Shown piece after piece: positions 36,901-49,120 of a stretch of DNA of 64,000 bases; within the stretch, counting starts at the first letter, position 1; each line of letters opens with the position of its first letter. The stretch is from Aquatica leii (taxonomy: Eukaryota; Arthropoda; Insecta; Coleoptera; Lampyridae): positions 51,704,837 through 51,768,836 of the forward strand of contig CM069438.1 of the NCBI GenBank assembly GCA_035610365.1. The letters are read 5' to 3'. The notes beneath the pieces were generated by a model. That model had not been told where the DNA came from, did no database searches, and saw nothing but the letters and a program-made list of their open reading frames with translations. Position numbers and translations under genes: made by a program.

Positions 36901-39900
36901 TTTTCATAAAATCTTAGAAAAACGACGTAAAAGCGTTTTTATGCAGTTTTTCATAAAAATCTTAGAAAAACGACGTAAAAGCGTTTTTATGCAGTTTTTC
37001 ATAAAAAATCTTAGAAAAACGACGTAAAAGCGTTTTTATGCAGTTTTTCATAAAATCTTAGAAAACGACGTAAAAGCGTTTTTATGCAGTTTTCATAAAA
37101 TCTTAGAAAAACGACGTAAAAGCGTTTTTTATGCAGTTTTTTCATAAAATCTTAGAAAAACGACGTAAAGCGTTTTTATGCAGTTTTTCATAAAAATCTT
37201 AGAAAAACGACGTAAAAGCGTTTTTATGCAGTTTTTCATAAAAAATCTTAGAAAAAACGACGTAAAAGCGTTTTTATGCAGTTTTTCATAAAAATCTTAG
37301 AAAAAACGACGTAAAAGCGTTTTTATGCAGTTTTTCATAAAAATCTTAGAAAAACGACGTAAAAGCGTTTTTATGCAGTTTCATAAAAAATCTTAGAAAA
37401 AACGACGTAAAAGCGTTTTTATGCAGTTTTTCATAAAAATCTCAGAAAAACGACGTAAAAGCGTTTTTATGCAGTTTTTCATAAAATCTTAGAAAAACGA
37501 CGTAAAAGCGTTTTTATGCAGTTTTTCATAAAAATCTTAGAAAAACGACGTAAAAGCGTTTTTATGCAGTTTTTTCATAAAATCTTAGAAAAACGACGTA
37601 AAAGCGTTTTTATGCAGTTTTTCATAAAAATCTTAGAAAAACGACGTAAAAGCGTTTTTATGCAGTTTTTTCATAAAAATCTTAGAAAAACGACGTAAAA
37701 GCGTTTTATGCAGTTTTTCATAAAATCTTAGAAAAACGACGTAAAGCGTTTTTATGCAGTTTTTTCATAAAATCTTAGAAAAACGACGTAAAAGCGTTTT
37801 ATACAGTTTTTTCATAAAAAATCTTAGAAAAACGACGTAAAAGCGTTTTTATGCAGTTTTTCATAAAAAATCTTAGAAAAACGACGTAAAAGCGTTTTTA
37901 TGCAGTTTTTCATAAAAATCTTAGAAAAACGACGTAAAAGCGTTTTTATGCAGTTTTCATAAAATCTTAGAAAAACGACGTAAAAGCGTTTTTATGCAGT
38001 TTTTCATAAAAATCTTAGAAAAAACGACGTAGAAGCGTTTTTATGCAGTTTTTCATAAAAATCTTAGAAAAAACGACGTAAAAGCGTTTTTATGCAGTTT
38101 TTCATAAAAATCTTAGAAAAAACGACGTAGAAGCGTTTTTATGCAGTTTTTCATAAAAATCTTAGAAAAACGACGTAAAAGCGTTTTTATGCAGTTTTCA
38201 TAAAAAATCTTAGAAAAACGACGTAAAAGCGTTTTTATGCAGTTTTTCATAAAAATCTTAGATAAAACGACGTAAAGCGTTTTTATGCAGTTTTTCATAA
38301 AAATCTTAGAAAAACGACGTAAAAGCGTTTTTATGCAGTTTTTCATAAAATCTTAGATAAAACGACGTAGAAGCGTTTTTATGCAGTTTTTCATAAAAAT
38401 CTTAGAAAACGACGTAAAAGCGTTTTTATGCAGTTTTTCATAAAAATCTTAGAAAAAACGACGTAAAGCGTTTTTATGCAGTTTTCATAAAAAATCTTAG
38501 AAAAAACGACGTAAAAGCGTTTTTATGCAGTTTTCATAAAATCTTAGAAAAACGACGTAAAAGCGTTTTTATGCAGTTTTTCATAAAAAATCTTAGAAAA
38601 ACGACGTAGAAGCGTTTTTATGCAGTTTTTCATAAAAATCTTAGAAAAAACGACGTAGAAGCGTATTTATGCAGTTTTTCATAAAAATCTTAGAAAAACG
38701 ACGTAAAAGCGTTTTTATGCAGTTTTTCATAAAAATCTTAGAAAAAACGACGTAAAAGCGTTTTTATGCAGTTTTTCATAAAAAATCTTAGAAAAACGAC
38801 GTAAAAGCGTTTTTATGCAGTTTTTCATAAAAATCTTAGAAAAACGACGTAAAAGCGTTTTTATGCAGTTTTTTCATAAAAATCTTAGAAAACACGACGT
38901 AGAAGCGTTTTTATGCAGTTTTTCATAAAAAATCTTAGAAAAAACGACGTAAAAGCGTTTTTATGCAGTTTTTTCATAAAAATCTTAGAAAAACGACGTA
39001 AAAGCGTTTTTATGCAGTTTTTCATAAAAAATCTTAGAAAAACGACGTAGAAGCGTTTTTATGCAGTTTTTCATAAAAATCTTAGAAAAAACGACGTAGA
39101 AGCGTTTTTATGCAGTTTTTTCATAAAAATCTTAGAAAAACGACGTAAAAGCGTTTTATGCAGTTTTTCATAAAAATCTTAGAAAACGACGTAAAAGCGT
39201 TTTTATGCAGTTTTTCATAAAAATCTTAGAAAAACGACGTAAGCGTTTTATGCAGTTTTTCACAAAATCTTAGAAAACGACGTAAAAGCGTTTTTATGCA
39301 GTTTTTCATAAAAATCTTAGAAAAACGACGTAAAAGCGTTTTTATGCAGTTTTTTCATAAAAATCTTAGAAAAACGACGTAAAAGCGTTTTTATGCAGTT
39401 TTTTCATAAAAATCTTAGAAAAACGACGTAAAAGCGTTTTTATGCAGTTTTTCATAAAAATCTTAGAAAACGACGTAAAAGCGTTTTTATGCAGTTTTTA
39501 CAAAAATCTTAGAAAACGACGTAAAAGCGTTTTTATGCAGTTTTTCACAAAAATCTTAGAAAAACGACGTAAAAGCGTTTTTATGCAGTTTTTCATAAAA
39601 ATCTTAGAAAAAACGACGTAAAGCGTTTTTATGCAGTTTTTCATAAAAATCTTAGAAAAACGACGTAAAGCGTTTTTATGCAGTTTTTTCATAAAAATCT
39701 TAGAAAAACGACGTAGAAGCGTTTTTATGCAGTTTTTTCATAAAAATCTTAGAAAAACGACGTAAAAGCGTTTTTATGCAGTTTTTCATAAAATCTTAGA
39801 TAAAACGACGTAAAAGCGTTTTTATGCAGTTTTCATAAAATCTTAGAAAAAACGACGTAAAAGCGTTTTTATGCAGTTTTTCATAAAAATCTTAGAAAAA

Positions 39901-40239
39901 CGACGTAGAAGCGTTTTTATGCAGTTTTTCATAAAAAATCTTAGAAAAAACGACGTAAAAGCGTTTTTATGCAGTTTTTCATAAAAATCTTAGAAAAACG
40001 ACGTAAAAGCGTTTTTATGCAGTTTTTCATAAAAAATCTTAGAAAACGACGTAGAAGCGTTTTTATGCAGTTTTTCATAAAAATCTTAGAAAAAACGACG
40101 TAAAAGCGTTTTTATGCAGTTTTCATAAAAATCTTAGAAAAACGACGTAAAAGCGTTTTTATGCAGTTTTTCATAAAATCTTAGAAAAACGACGTAGAAG
40201 CGTTTTTATGCAGTTTTTCATAAAATCTTAGAAAAACGA
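33960..40239 (+). repeat. Clean satellite block, A5-dominated becoming mixed
   Basis: From 33,960 private indels nearly vanish. A5 monomers dominate to about 38,000 with a few G5 units (34,445 and 34,587), after which G5 becomes more frequent. Most remaining variation is tract length, loss of one A in the 4-7 run, and short forms such as CATAAAATC. No higher-order pattern was recognised here by eye, although one may exist. Confidence 0.88.
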
Positions 40240-40545
40240 CGTAAAAGCGTTTTTATGCAGTTTTTTCATAAAAAATCTTAGAAAAAACGACGTAAAAGCG
40301 TTTTTATGCAGTTTTTTCATAAAAAATCTTAGAAAAAACGACGTAAAAGCGTTTTTATGCAGTTTTTTCATAAAAAATCTTAGAAAAAACGACGTAAAAG
40401 CGTTTTTATGCAGTTTTTTCATAAAAAATCTTAGAAAAAACGACGTAAAAGCGTTTTTATGCAGTTTTTTCATAAAAAATCTTAGAAAAAACGACGTAAA
40501 AGCGTTTTTATGCAGTTTTTTCATAAAAAATCTTAGAAAAAACGA
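40240..40545 (+). repeat. Six identical 51-bp monomers
   Basis: Units start at 40,240, 40,291, 40,342, 40,393, 40,444 and 40,495, exactly 51 bp apart and identical. Each has A5, six T at 22-26, six A at 30-34 and six A at 41-45. Perfect identity over 306 bp amid variable neighbours suggests recent local amplification. Because 51 is divisible by three, the reverse strand stays open (40,228-40,524); this is a side effect, not evidence of a gene. Confidence 0.93.
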
Positions 40546-42490
40546 CGTAAAGCGTTTTTATGCAGTTTTTTCATAAAAAATCTTAGAAAAACGACGTAAA
40601 AGCGTTTTTATGCAGTTTTTCATAAAAATCTTAGAAAAACGACGTAAAGCGTTTTTATGCAGTTTTTTCATAAAATCTTAGAAAAACGACGTAAAAGCGT
40701 TTTTATGCAGTTTTTTCATAAAAATCTTAGAAAAACGACGTAAAAGCGTTTTTATGCAGTTTTTTCACAAAAATCTTAGAAAAACGACGTAAAGCGTTTT
40801 TATGCAGTTTTTCATTGAAAAATCTTAGAAAAACGACGTAAAAGCGTTTTTATGCAGTTTTTTCATAAAAATCTTAGAAAAACGACGTAAAAGCGTTTTT
40901 ATGCAGTTTTTTCATACAAAATCTTAGAAAACGACGTAAAAGCGTTTTTATGCAGTTTCATAAAAATCTTAGAAAACGACGTAAAAGCGTTTTTATGCAG
41001 TTTTTACATAAAATCTTAGAAAAAACGACGTAAAAGCGTTTTTATGCAGTTTTTCATAAAAATCTTAGAAAAACGACGTAAAAGCGTTTTATGCAGTTTT
41101 TTCATAAAAATCTTAGAAAAACGACGTAAAAGCGTTTTTATGCAGTTTTCATAAAATCTTAGAAAAACGACGTAAAAGCGTTTTTATGCAGTTTTTTCAT
41201 AAAAATCTTAGAAAAACGACGTAAAAGCGTTTTTATGCAGTTTTTCATAAAAATCTTAGAAAAACGACGTAAAAGCGTTTTTATGCAGTTTTTCATAAAA
41301 ATCTTAGAAAAAACGACGTAAAGCGTTTTTATGCAGTTTTTCATAAAAAATCTTAGAAAAAACGACGTAAAAGCGTTTTTATGCAGTTTTTCACAAAATC
41401 TTAGAAAAACGACGTAAAAGCGTTTTTATGCAGTTTTTCATAAAAATCTTAGAAAAACGACGTAAAGCGTTTTTATGCAGTTTTTTCATAAAATCTTAGA
41501 AAAACGACGTAAAAGCGTTTTTATGCAGTTTTTCATAAAAATCTTAGAAAAACGACGTAAAAGCGTTTTTATGCAGTTTTTCATAAAATCTTAGAAAAAC
41601 GACGTAAAAGCGTTTTTATGCAGTTTTTCTACAAAAATCTTAGAAAAAACGACGTAAAAGCGTTTTTTATGCAGTTTTTCACAAAATCTTAGAAAAACGA
41701 CGTAAAAGCGTTTTTATGCAGTTTTACACAAAATCTTAGAAAAAACGACGTAAAAGCGTTTTTATGCAGTTTTTTCATAAAAATCTTAGAAAAAACGACG
41801 TAAAAGCGTTTTTATGCAGTTTTTCATAAAAATCTTAGAAAAACGACGTAAAAGCGTTTTATGCAGTTTTTCATAAAAATCTTAGAAAAAACGACGTAAA
41901 AGCGTTTTTATGCAGTTTTTCATAAAAATCTTAGAAAAACGACGTAAAAGCGTTTTTATGCAGTTTTTTCATAAAAATCTTAGAAAAACGACGTAAAAGC
42001 GTTTTTATGCAGTTTTTCACAAAATCTTAGAAAAAACGACGTAAAAGCGTTTTTATGCAGTTTTTTCAGCCGTTTCTAAAAATCTTAGAAAAACGACGTA
42101 AAAGCGTTTTTATGTAGTTTTTCATAAAAAATCTTAGAAAAAACGACGTAAAGCGTTTTTATGCAGTTTTTCATAAAAAATCTTAGAAAAACGACGTAAA
42201 AGCGTTTTATGCAGTTTTTTCATAAAAATCTTAGAAAAACGACGTAAAAGCGTTTTTATGCAGTTTTTCATAAAAATCTTAGAAAAACGACGTAAAAGCG
42301 TTTTTATGCAGTTTTTCACAAAAATCTTAGAAAAAACGACGTAAAAGCGTTTTTATGCAGTTTTTCATAAAATCTTAGAAAAACGACGTAAAGCGTTTTT
42401 ATGCAGTTTTTCATAAAAATCTTAGAAAAACGACGTAAAAGCGTTTTTATGCAGTTTTTCATAAAAATCTTAGAAAAACGACGTAAAAGC
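40546..42490 (+). repeat. Clean A5 satellite block
   Basis: These are regular 47-51 bp monomers, nearly all A5. Scattered CACAAAATC variants (T29 to C) occur near 40,747, 41,390, 41,680 and 42,010. One disrupted unit at about 42,067-42,080 has several extra bases after the second T tract. The first ATGTAG monomer (C19 to T) is at 42,115, before the higher-order block to the right. Confidence 0.86.
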
Positions 42491-45400
42491 GTTTTTATGT
42501 AGTTTTTCATAAAATCTTAGAAAAAACGACGTAAAAGCGTTTTTATGTAGTTTTACAAAAATCTTAGAAAACGACGTAAAAGCGTTTTTATGCAGTTTTT
42601 CATAAAAATCTTAGAAAACGACGTAAAAGCGTTTTTATGTAGTTTTACAAAAATCTTAGAAAAAACGACGTAAAAGCGTTTTTATGCAGTTTTTCATAAA
42701 AATCTTAGAAAAACGACGTAAAAGCGTTTTTATGTAGTTTTTCACAAAATCTTAGAAAACGACGTAAAGCGTTTTTATGCAGTTTTTCATAAAAATCTTA
42801 GAAAAACGACGTAAAAGCGTTTTTATGTAGTTTTTCATAAAATCTTAGAAAAACGACGTAAAAGCGTTTTTATGTAGTTTTTCATAAAAATCTTAGAAAA
42901 ACGACGTAAAAGCGTTTTTATGCAGTTTTTCATAAAATCTTAGAAAAACGACGTAAAAGCGTTTTTATGTAGTTTTTCAATAAAAATCTTAGAAAAACGA
43001 CGTAAAAGCGTTTTTATGCAGTTTTTCATAAAAATCTTAGAAAAACGACGTTGAAGCGTTTTTATGCAGTTTTTCATAAAAATCTTAGAAAAAACGACGT
43101 AAAAGCGTTTTTATGCAGTTTTTCATAAAAATCTTAGAAAACGACGTAAAAAGCGTTTTTATGTAGTTTTACAAAAATCTTGGAAAAACGACGTAAAAGC
43201 GTTTTTATGCAGTTTTTCATAAAAATCTTAGAAAAACGACGTAAAAGCGTTTTTATGCAGTTTTTCATAAAATCTTAGATAAAACGACGTAAAAGCGTTT
43301 TTATGCAGTTTTTATAAAATCTTAGAAAAACGACGTAAAAGCGTTTTTATGCAGTTTTTCATAAAATCTTAGAAAACGACGTAGAAGCGTTTTTATGCAG
43401 TTTTTCATAAAAATCTTAGAAAAACGACGTAGAAGCGTTTTTATGCAGTTTTTCATAAAAAATCTTAGAAAAAACGACGTAAAGCGTTTTTATGCAGTTT
43501 TTCATAAAAATCTTAGAAAAACGACGTAGAAGCGTTTTTATGCAGTTTTTCATAAAAAATCTTAGAAAAACGACGTAAAAGCGTTTTTATGCAGTTTTTC
43601 ATAAAATCTTAGAAAAACCACGTAAAAGCGTTTTATGCAGTTTTTTCATAAAAATCTTAGAAAAACGACGTAAAAGCGTTTTTATGCAGTTTTCATAAAA
43701 ATCTTAGAAAAAACGACGTAAAAGCGTTTTTATGCAGTTTTTTATAAAATCTTAGAAAAACGACGTAAAAGCGTTTTATGCAGTTTTTTCATAAAAATCT
43801 TAGAAAAAACGACGTAGAAGCGTTTTTATGCAGTTTTTCATAAAAATCTTAGAAAAACGACGTAAAGCGTTTTTATGCAGTTTTTTCATAAAAATCTTAG
43901 AAAAACGACGTAGAAGCGTTTTTATGCAGTTTTTCATAAAAATCTTAGAAAAACGACGTAGAAGCGTTTTTATGCAGTTTTTTCATAAAAATCTTAGAAA
44001 AACGACGTAAAAGCGTTTTTATGCAGTTTTTCATAAAATCTTAGAAAAACGACGTAGAAGCGTTTTTATGCAGTTTTTATAAAATCTTAGAAAAAACGAC
44101 GTAAAGCGTTTTTATGTAGTTTTTCACAAAATCTTAGAAAAACGACGTAAAAGCGTTTTTATGCAGTTTTTCATAAAAATCTTAGAAAAACGACGTTGAA
44201 GCGTTTTTATGCAGTTTTTTCATAAAAATCTTAGAAAAACGACGTAAAAGCGTTTTTATGCAGTTTTTTCATAAAAATCTTAGAAAAACGACGTAAAAGC
44301 GTTTTTATGTAGTTTTACAAAAATCTTGGAAAAACGACGTAAAAGCGTTTTTATGCAGTTTTTCATAAAAATCTTAGAAAAACGACGTAAAAGCGTTTTT
44401 ATGTAGTTTTTCACAAAATCTTAGAAAAACGACGTAAAAGCGTTTTTATGCAGTTTTTCATAAAAATCTTAGAAAAACGACGTAAAAGCGTTTTTATGTA
44501 GTTTTTCACAAAATCTTAGAAAAAACGACGTAAAAGCGTTTTTATGTAGTTTTACAAAATCTTAGAAAAACGACGTAAAAGCGTTTTTATGCAGTTTTTC
44601 ATAAAATCTTAGAAACGACGTAAAAGCGTTTTTATGTAGTTTTTCACAAAATCTTGGAAAAAACGACGTAAAAGCGTTTTTATGCAGTTTTTCATAAAAA
44701 TCTTAGAAAAACGACGTAAAAGCGTTTTTATGTAGTTTTTCACAAAATCTTAGAAAAACGACGTAAAAGCGTTTTTATGCAGTTTTCATAAAAATCTTAG
44801 AAAAACGACGTAAAAGCGTTTTTATGTAGTTTTTCACAAAAATCTTAGAAAAACGACGTAAAGCGTTTTTATGTAGTTTTACAAAAATCTTAGAAAAACG
44901 ACGTAAAAGCGTTTTTATGCAGTTTTTCATAAAAATCTTAGAAAAACGACGTAAAAGCGTTTTTATGTAGTTTTTCACAAAAATCTTAGAAAAAACGACG
45001 TAAAAGCGTTTTTATGCAGTTTTTCATAAAAATCTTAGAAAAACGACGTTGAAGCGTTTTTATGCAGTTTTTTCATAAAAATCTTAGAAAAACGACGTAA
45101 AGCGTTTTTATGCAGTTTTTCATAAAAATCTTAGAAAAAACGACGTAAGCGTTTTTATGTAGTTTTACAAAATCTTGGAAAAACGACGTAAAAGCGTTTT
45201 TATGCAGTTTTTCACAAAATCTTAGAAAAACGACGTAAAAGCGTTTTTATGCAGTTTTTTCATAAAAAATCTTAGATAAAACGACGTAGAAGCGTTTTTA
45301 TGCAGTTTTTATAAAATCTTAGAAAAAACGACGTAAAAGCGTTTTTATGCAGTTTTTCATAAAAATCTTAGAAAAACGACGTAGAAGCGTTTTTATGCAG

Positions 45401-46100
45401 TTTTTCATAAAAATCTTAGAAAAACGACGTAGAAGCGTTTTTATGCAGTTTTTCATAAAAATCTTAGAAAAACGACGTAAAAGCGTTTTTATGCAGTTTT
45501 TCATAAAAATCTTAGAAAAACGACGTAGAAGCGTTTTTATGCAGTTTTTCATAAAATCTTAGAAAAACGACGTAAAAGCGTTTTTATGCAGTTTTTCATA
45601 AAAATCTTAGAAAAAACCACGTAAAAGCGTTTTTATGCAGTTTTTTCATAAAAATCTTAGAAAAACGACGTAAAAGCGTTTTATGCAGTTTTTCATAAAA
45701 ATCTTAGAAAAACGACGTAGAAGCGTTTTTATGCAGTTTTATAAAAATCTTAGAAAAACGACGTAAAAGCGTTTTTATGCAGTTTTTCATAAAATCTTAG
45801 AAAAAACGACGTAGAAGCGTTTTTATGCAGTTTTTATAAAAATCTTAGAAAAAACGACGTAAGCGTTTTTATGCAGTTTTTCATAAAATCTTAGAAAAAA
45901 CGACGTAGAAGCGTTTTTATGCAGTTTTATAAAAAATCTTAGAAAAACGACGTAGAAGCGTTTTTATGCAGTTTTTATAAAAATCTTAGAAAAAACGACG
46001 TAAAAGCGTTTTTATGCAGTTTTTCATAAAATCTTAGAAAAACGACGTAGAAGCGTTTTTATGCAGTTTTATAAAAAATCTTAGAAAACGACGTAAAGCG
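42490..46100 (+). repeat. Higher-order repeat with a period of about 1,998 bp
   Basis: Rare variants recur in the same order at a constant offset. ATGTAG (T at 42,500, 42,548, 42,640, 42,735, 42,828, 42,875, 42,970, 43,164) recurs at 44,499, 44,547, 44,637, 44,733, 44,827, 44,874, 44,968 and 45,160, offsets 1,996-1,999. GTTGAAG at 43,051 recurs at 45,049; CTTGG after 43,164 recurs after 45,160; GATAAAA at 43,278 recurs at 45,275; CCACG near 43,617 recurs near 45,617. The order of A5/G5 units and of C27-less units continues to about 44,110 and 46,100. The offset shrinks to about 1,991 there, as small tract changes would cause. The unit is about 42 monomers; two copies are present, the second incomplete. 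Confidence 0.88.
44115..44330 (+). repeat. Third, partial copy of the GTTGAAG-ATGTAG-CTTGG module
   Basis: Inside the first 2-kb unit the marker group ATGTAG (44,117), GTTGAAG (44,196) and ATGTAG with CTTGG (44,310) repeats the spacing seen at 42,970, 43,051 and 43,164 and at 44,968, 45,049 and 45,160. The offsets are 1,145-1,147 and about 850. An earlier duplication, or a gene-conversion-like transfer, of a few monomers would explain it. Confidence 0.72.
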
Positions 46101-46469
46101 TTTTTATGCAGTTTTTTCATAAAAATCTTAGAAAAACGACGTAGAAGCGTTTTTATGCAGTTTTATATAAAAATCTTAGAAAAACGACGTAAAAGCGTTT
46201 TTATGCAGTTTTTCATAGAAAATCTTAGAAAAACGACGTAAAAGCGTTTTTATGCAGTTTTATAAAAATCTAAAAACGACGTAAAAGCGTTTTTATGCAG
46301 TTTTTCATAAAATCTTAGAAAAACGACGTAGAAGCGTTTTTATGCAGTTTTTCATAAAAATCTTAGAAAACGACGTAGAAGCGTTTTTATGCAGTTTTTC
46401 ATAAAAATCTTAGAAAAACGACGTTAAAGCGTTTTTATGCAGTTTTTCATAAAAATCTTAGAAAAACGA

Positions 46470-49120
46470 CGTAAAAGCGTTTTTATGCAGTTTTTCATAA
46501 AAATCTTAGAAAAACGACGTAGAAGCGTTTTTATGCAGTTTTTCATAAAAATCTTAGAAAAACGACGTAAAAGCGTTTTTATGCAGTTTTTATAAAATCT
46601 TAGAAAAACGACGTAAAAGCGTTTTTATGCAGTTTTTCATAAAAATCTTAGAAAAACGACGTCGAAGCGTTTTATGCAGTTTTTTCATAAAATCTTAGAA
46701 AAACGACGTAGAAGCGTTTTTATGCAGTTTTTTCATAAAAATCTTAGAAAAACGACGTAAAAGCGTTTTTATGCAGTTTTTCATAAAAAATCTTAGAAAA
46801 ACGACGTAAAAGCGTTTTTATGCAGTTTTTATAAAAATCTTAGAAAAAACGACGTAAAAGCGTTTTTATGCAGTTTTTATAAAATCTTAGAAAAAACGAC
46901 GTAGAAGCGTTTTTATGCAGTTTTTTCATAAAAATCTTAGAAAAACGACGTAGAAGCGTTTTTATGCAGTTTTTATAAAATCTTAGAAAAAACGACGTAA
47001 AAGCGTTTTATGCAGTTTTTCATAAAAATCTTAGAAAAACGACGTAAAAGCGTTTTTATGCAGTTTTTTCATAAAATCTTAGAAAAACGACGTAGAAGCG
47101 TTTTTATGCAGTTTTTATAAAAATCTTAGAAAAACGACGTAAAAGCGTTTTTATGCAGTTTTTCATAAAAATCTTAGAAAAACGACGTAAAAGCGATTTT
47201 ATGCAGTTTTCATAAAAATCTTAGAAAAACGACGTAGAAGCGATTTTATGCAGTTTTTTATAAAAATCTTAGAAAAACGACGTAAAAGCGTTTTTATGCA
47301 GTTTTTCATAAAAATCTTAGAAAAAACGACGTAAAAGCGTTTTTATGCACTTTTTCATAAAAATCTTAGAAAAACGACGTAGAAGCGTTTTTATGCAGTT
47401 TTTTCATAAAAATCTTAGAAAACGACGTAAAAGCGTTTTTATGCAGTTTTTCATAAAAATCTTAGAAAAACGACGTAGAAGCGTTTTTATGCAGTTTTTC
47501 ATAAAAATCTTAGAAAAACGACGTAAAAGCGTTTTTATGCAGTTTTTCATAAAAATCTTAGAAAAAACGACGTAGAAGCGTTTTTATGCAGTTTTTATAA
47601 AAAATCTTAGAAAAACGACGTAAAAGCGTTTTTATGCAGTTTTTCATAGAAAATCTTAGAAAAACGACGTAAAAGCGATTTTATGCATTTTTTCACAAAA
47701 TCTTAAAAACGACGTAAAAGCGTTTTTATGCAGTTTTTTCACAAAAAATCTTAGAAAAAACGACGTAAAAGCGTTTTTATGCAGTTTTTTCATAAAAAAT
47801 CTTAGAAAAAACGACGTAAAAGCGTTTTTATGCAGTTTTTTTATAAAAAATCTAAAAAAAAACGACGTAAAAGCGTTTTTATGCAGTTTTTTCATAAAAA
47901 ATCTTAGAAAAAACGACGTAGAAGCGTTTTTATGCAGTTTTTTCATAAAAAATCTTAGAAAAAACGACGTAGAAGCGTTTTTATGCAGTTTTTTCATAAA
48001 AAATCTTAGAAAATACGACGTAAAAGCGTTTTTATGCAGTTTTTTCATAAAAATCTTAGAAAAAACGACGTAAAAGCGTTTTATGCAGTTTTTCATAAAA
48101 ATCTTAGAAAAACGACGTAGAAGCGTTTTTATGCAGTTTTTCATAAAATCTTAGAAAAAACGACGTAAAAGCGTTTTTATGCAGTTTTTATAAAAATCTT
48201 AGAAAAACGACGTAAAAGCGTTTTTATGCAGTTTTTTCATAAAAATCTTAGAAAAAACGACGTCGAAGCGTTTTTATGCAGTTTTTTCATAAAAATCTTA
48301 GAAAAACGACGTAGAAGCGTTTTTATGCAGTTTTTCATAAAAATCTTAGAAAAACGACGTAAAAGCGTTTTTATGCAGTTTTTCATAAAAATCTTAGAAA
48401 ACGACGTAAAAGCGTTTTTATGCAGTTTTTATAAAAATCTTAGAAAAACGACGTAAAAGCGTTTTTATGCAGTTTTATAAAAATCTTAGAAAAAACGACG
48501 TAGAAGCGTTTTTATGCAGTTTTTCATAAAAATCTTAGAAAAAACGACGTAGAAGCGTTTTTATGCAGTTTTTATAAAATCTTAGAAAAACGACGTAAAA
48601 GCGTTTTTATGCAGTTTTTTCATAAAAATCTTAGAAAAACGACGTAAAAGCGTTTTTATGCAGTTTTTCATAAAAATCTTAGAAAAACGACGTAGAAGCG
48701 TTTTATGCAGTTTTTATAAAAATCTTAGAAAACGACGTAAAAGCGTTTTTATGCAGTTTTTTCATAAAAATCTTAGAAAAACGACGTAAAAGCGTTTTTA
48801 TGCAGTTTTTTCATAAAAATCTTAGAAAAACGACGTAGAAGCGATTTTATGCAGTTTTTTATAAAATCTTAGAAAAACGACGTAAAAGCGTTTTTATGCA
48901 GTTTTTCATAAAAAATCTTAGAAAAACGACGTAAAAGCGTTTTTATGCACTTTTTCATAAAAATCTTAGAAAAAACGACGTAGAAGCGTTTTTATGCAGT
49001 TTTTCATAAAATCTTAGAAAAACGACGTAAAAGCGTTTTTATGCAGTTTTTCATAAAAATCTTAGAAAAACGACGTAGAAGCGTTTTTATGCAGTTTTTT
49101 CATAAAATCTTAGAAAAACG
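46470..49120 (+). repeat. Higher-order repeat with a period of about 1,600 bp
   Basis: Ordered variants match at offsets of 1,598-1,601. The rare GTCGAAG is at 46,661 and 48,262. C27-less units have the G before the T tract at 46,586, 46,825, 46,873, 46,969 and 47,111, and at 48,184, 48,425, 48,472, 48,568 and 48,710. T11 to A (GCGATTTTATG) is at 47,240 and 48,841. G21 to C (ATGCAC) is at 47,350 and 48,950. The A5/G5 order also agrees from about 46,470 to 47,520 against 48,070 to 49,120. The unit is about 33 monomers. Sequence between the matched parts includes a 51-bp block present once, so the two copies differ there. Confidence 0.88.
47713..48068 (+). repeat. 51-bp monomer block (six units of 51 bp, one of 50)
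   Basis: Junctions at 47,713, 47,764, 47,815, 47,866, 47,917, 47,968 and 48,019 give six 51-bp units and then a 50-bp one. Unlike the block at 40,240 the units differ by substitutions: CACAAAAAATC in the first, loss of C27 in the third, G5 in the fifth and sixth. It is preceded by a CATAGAAAATC unit (near 47,647) and a shortened CTTAAAAACG unit (near 47,702), a combination that recurs near 62,030-62,090. The regularity leaves 47,656-48,144 open on the reverse strand, which I do not call a gene. Confidence 0.9.

Noticed and set aside
47656..48144. Longest reading frame (reverse strand, about 162 codons), and all similar frames, as protein genes
   Set aside because: They consist wholly of translated satellite with a 16- or 17-residue period, exist on both strands of the same DNA, and end wherever a monomer has a length not divisible by three. 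No gene-like start context, domain or codon bias is present.
46800..48720. TATA boxes in the C27-less monomers (TTTTTATAAAA)
   Set aside because: The motif arises by loss of one base from the monomer and is spread by duplication. No downstream gene or other promoter element accompanies it.
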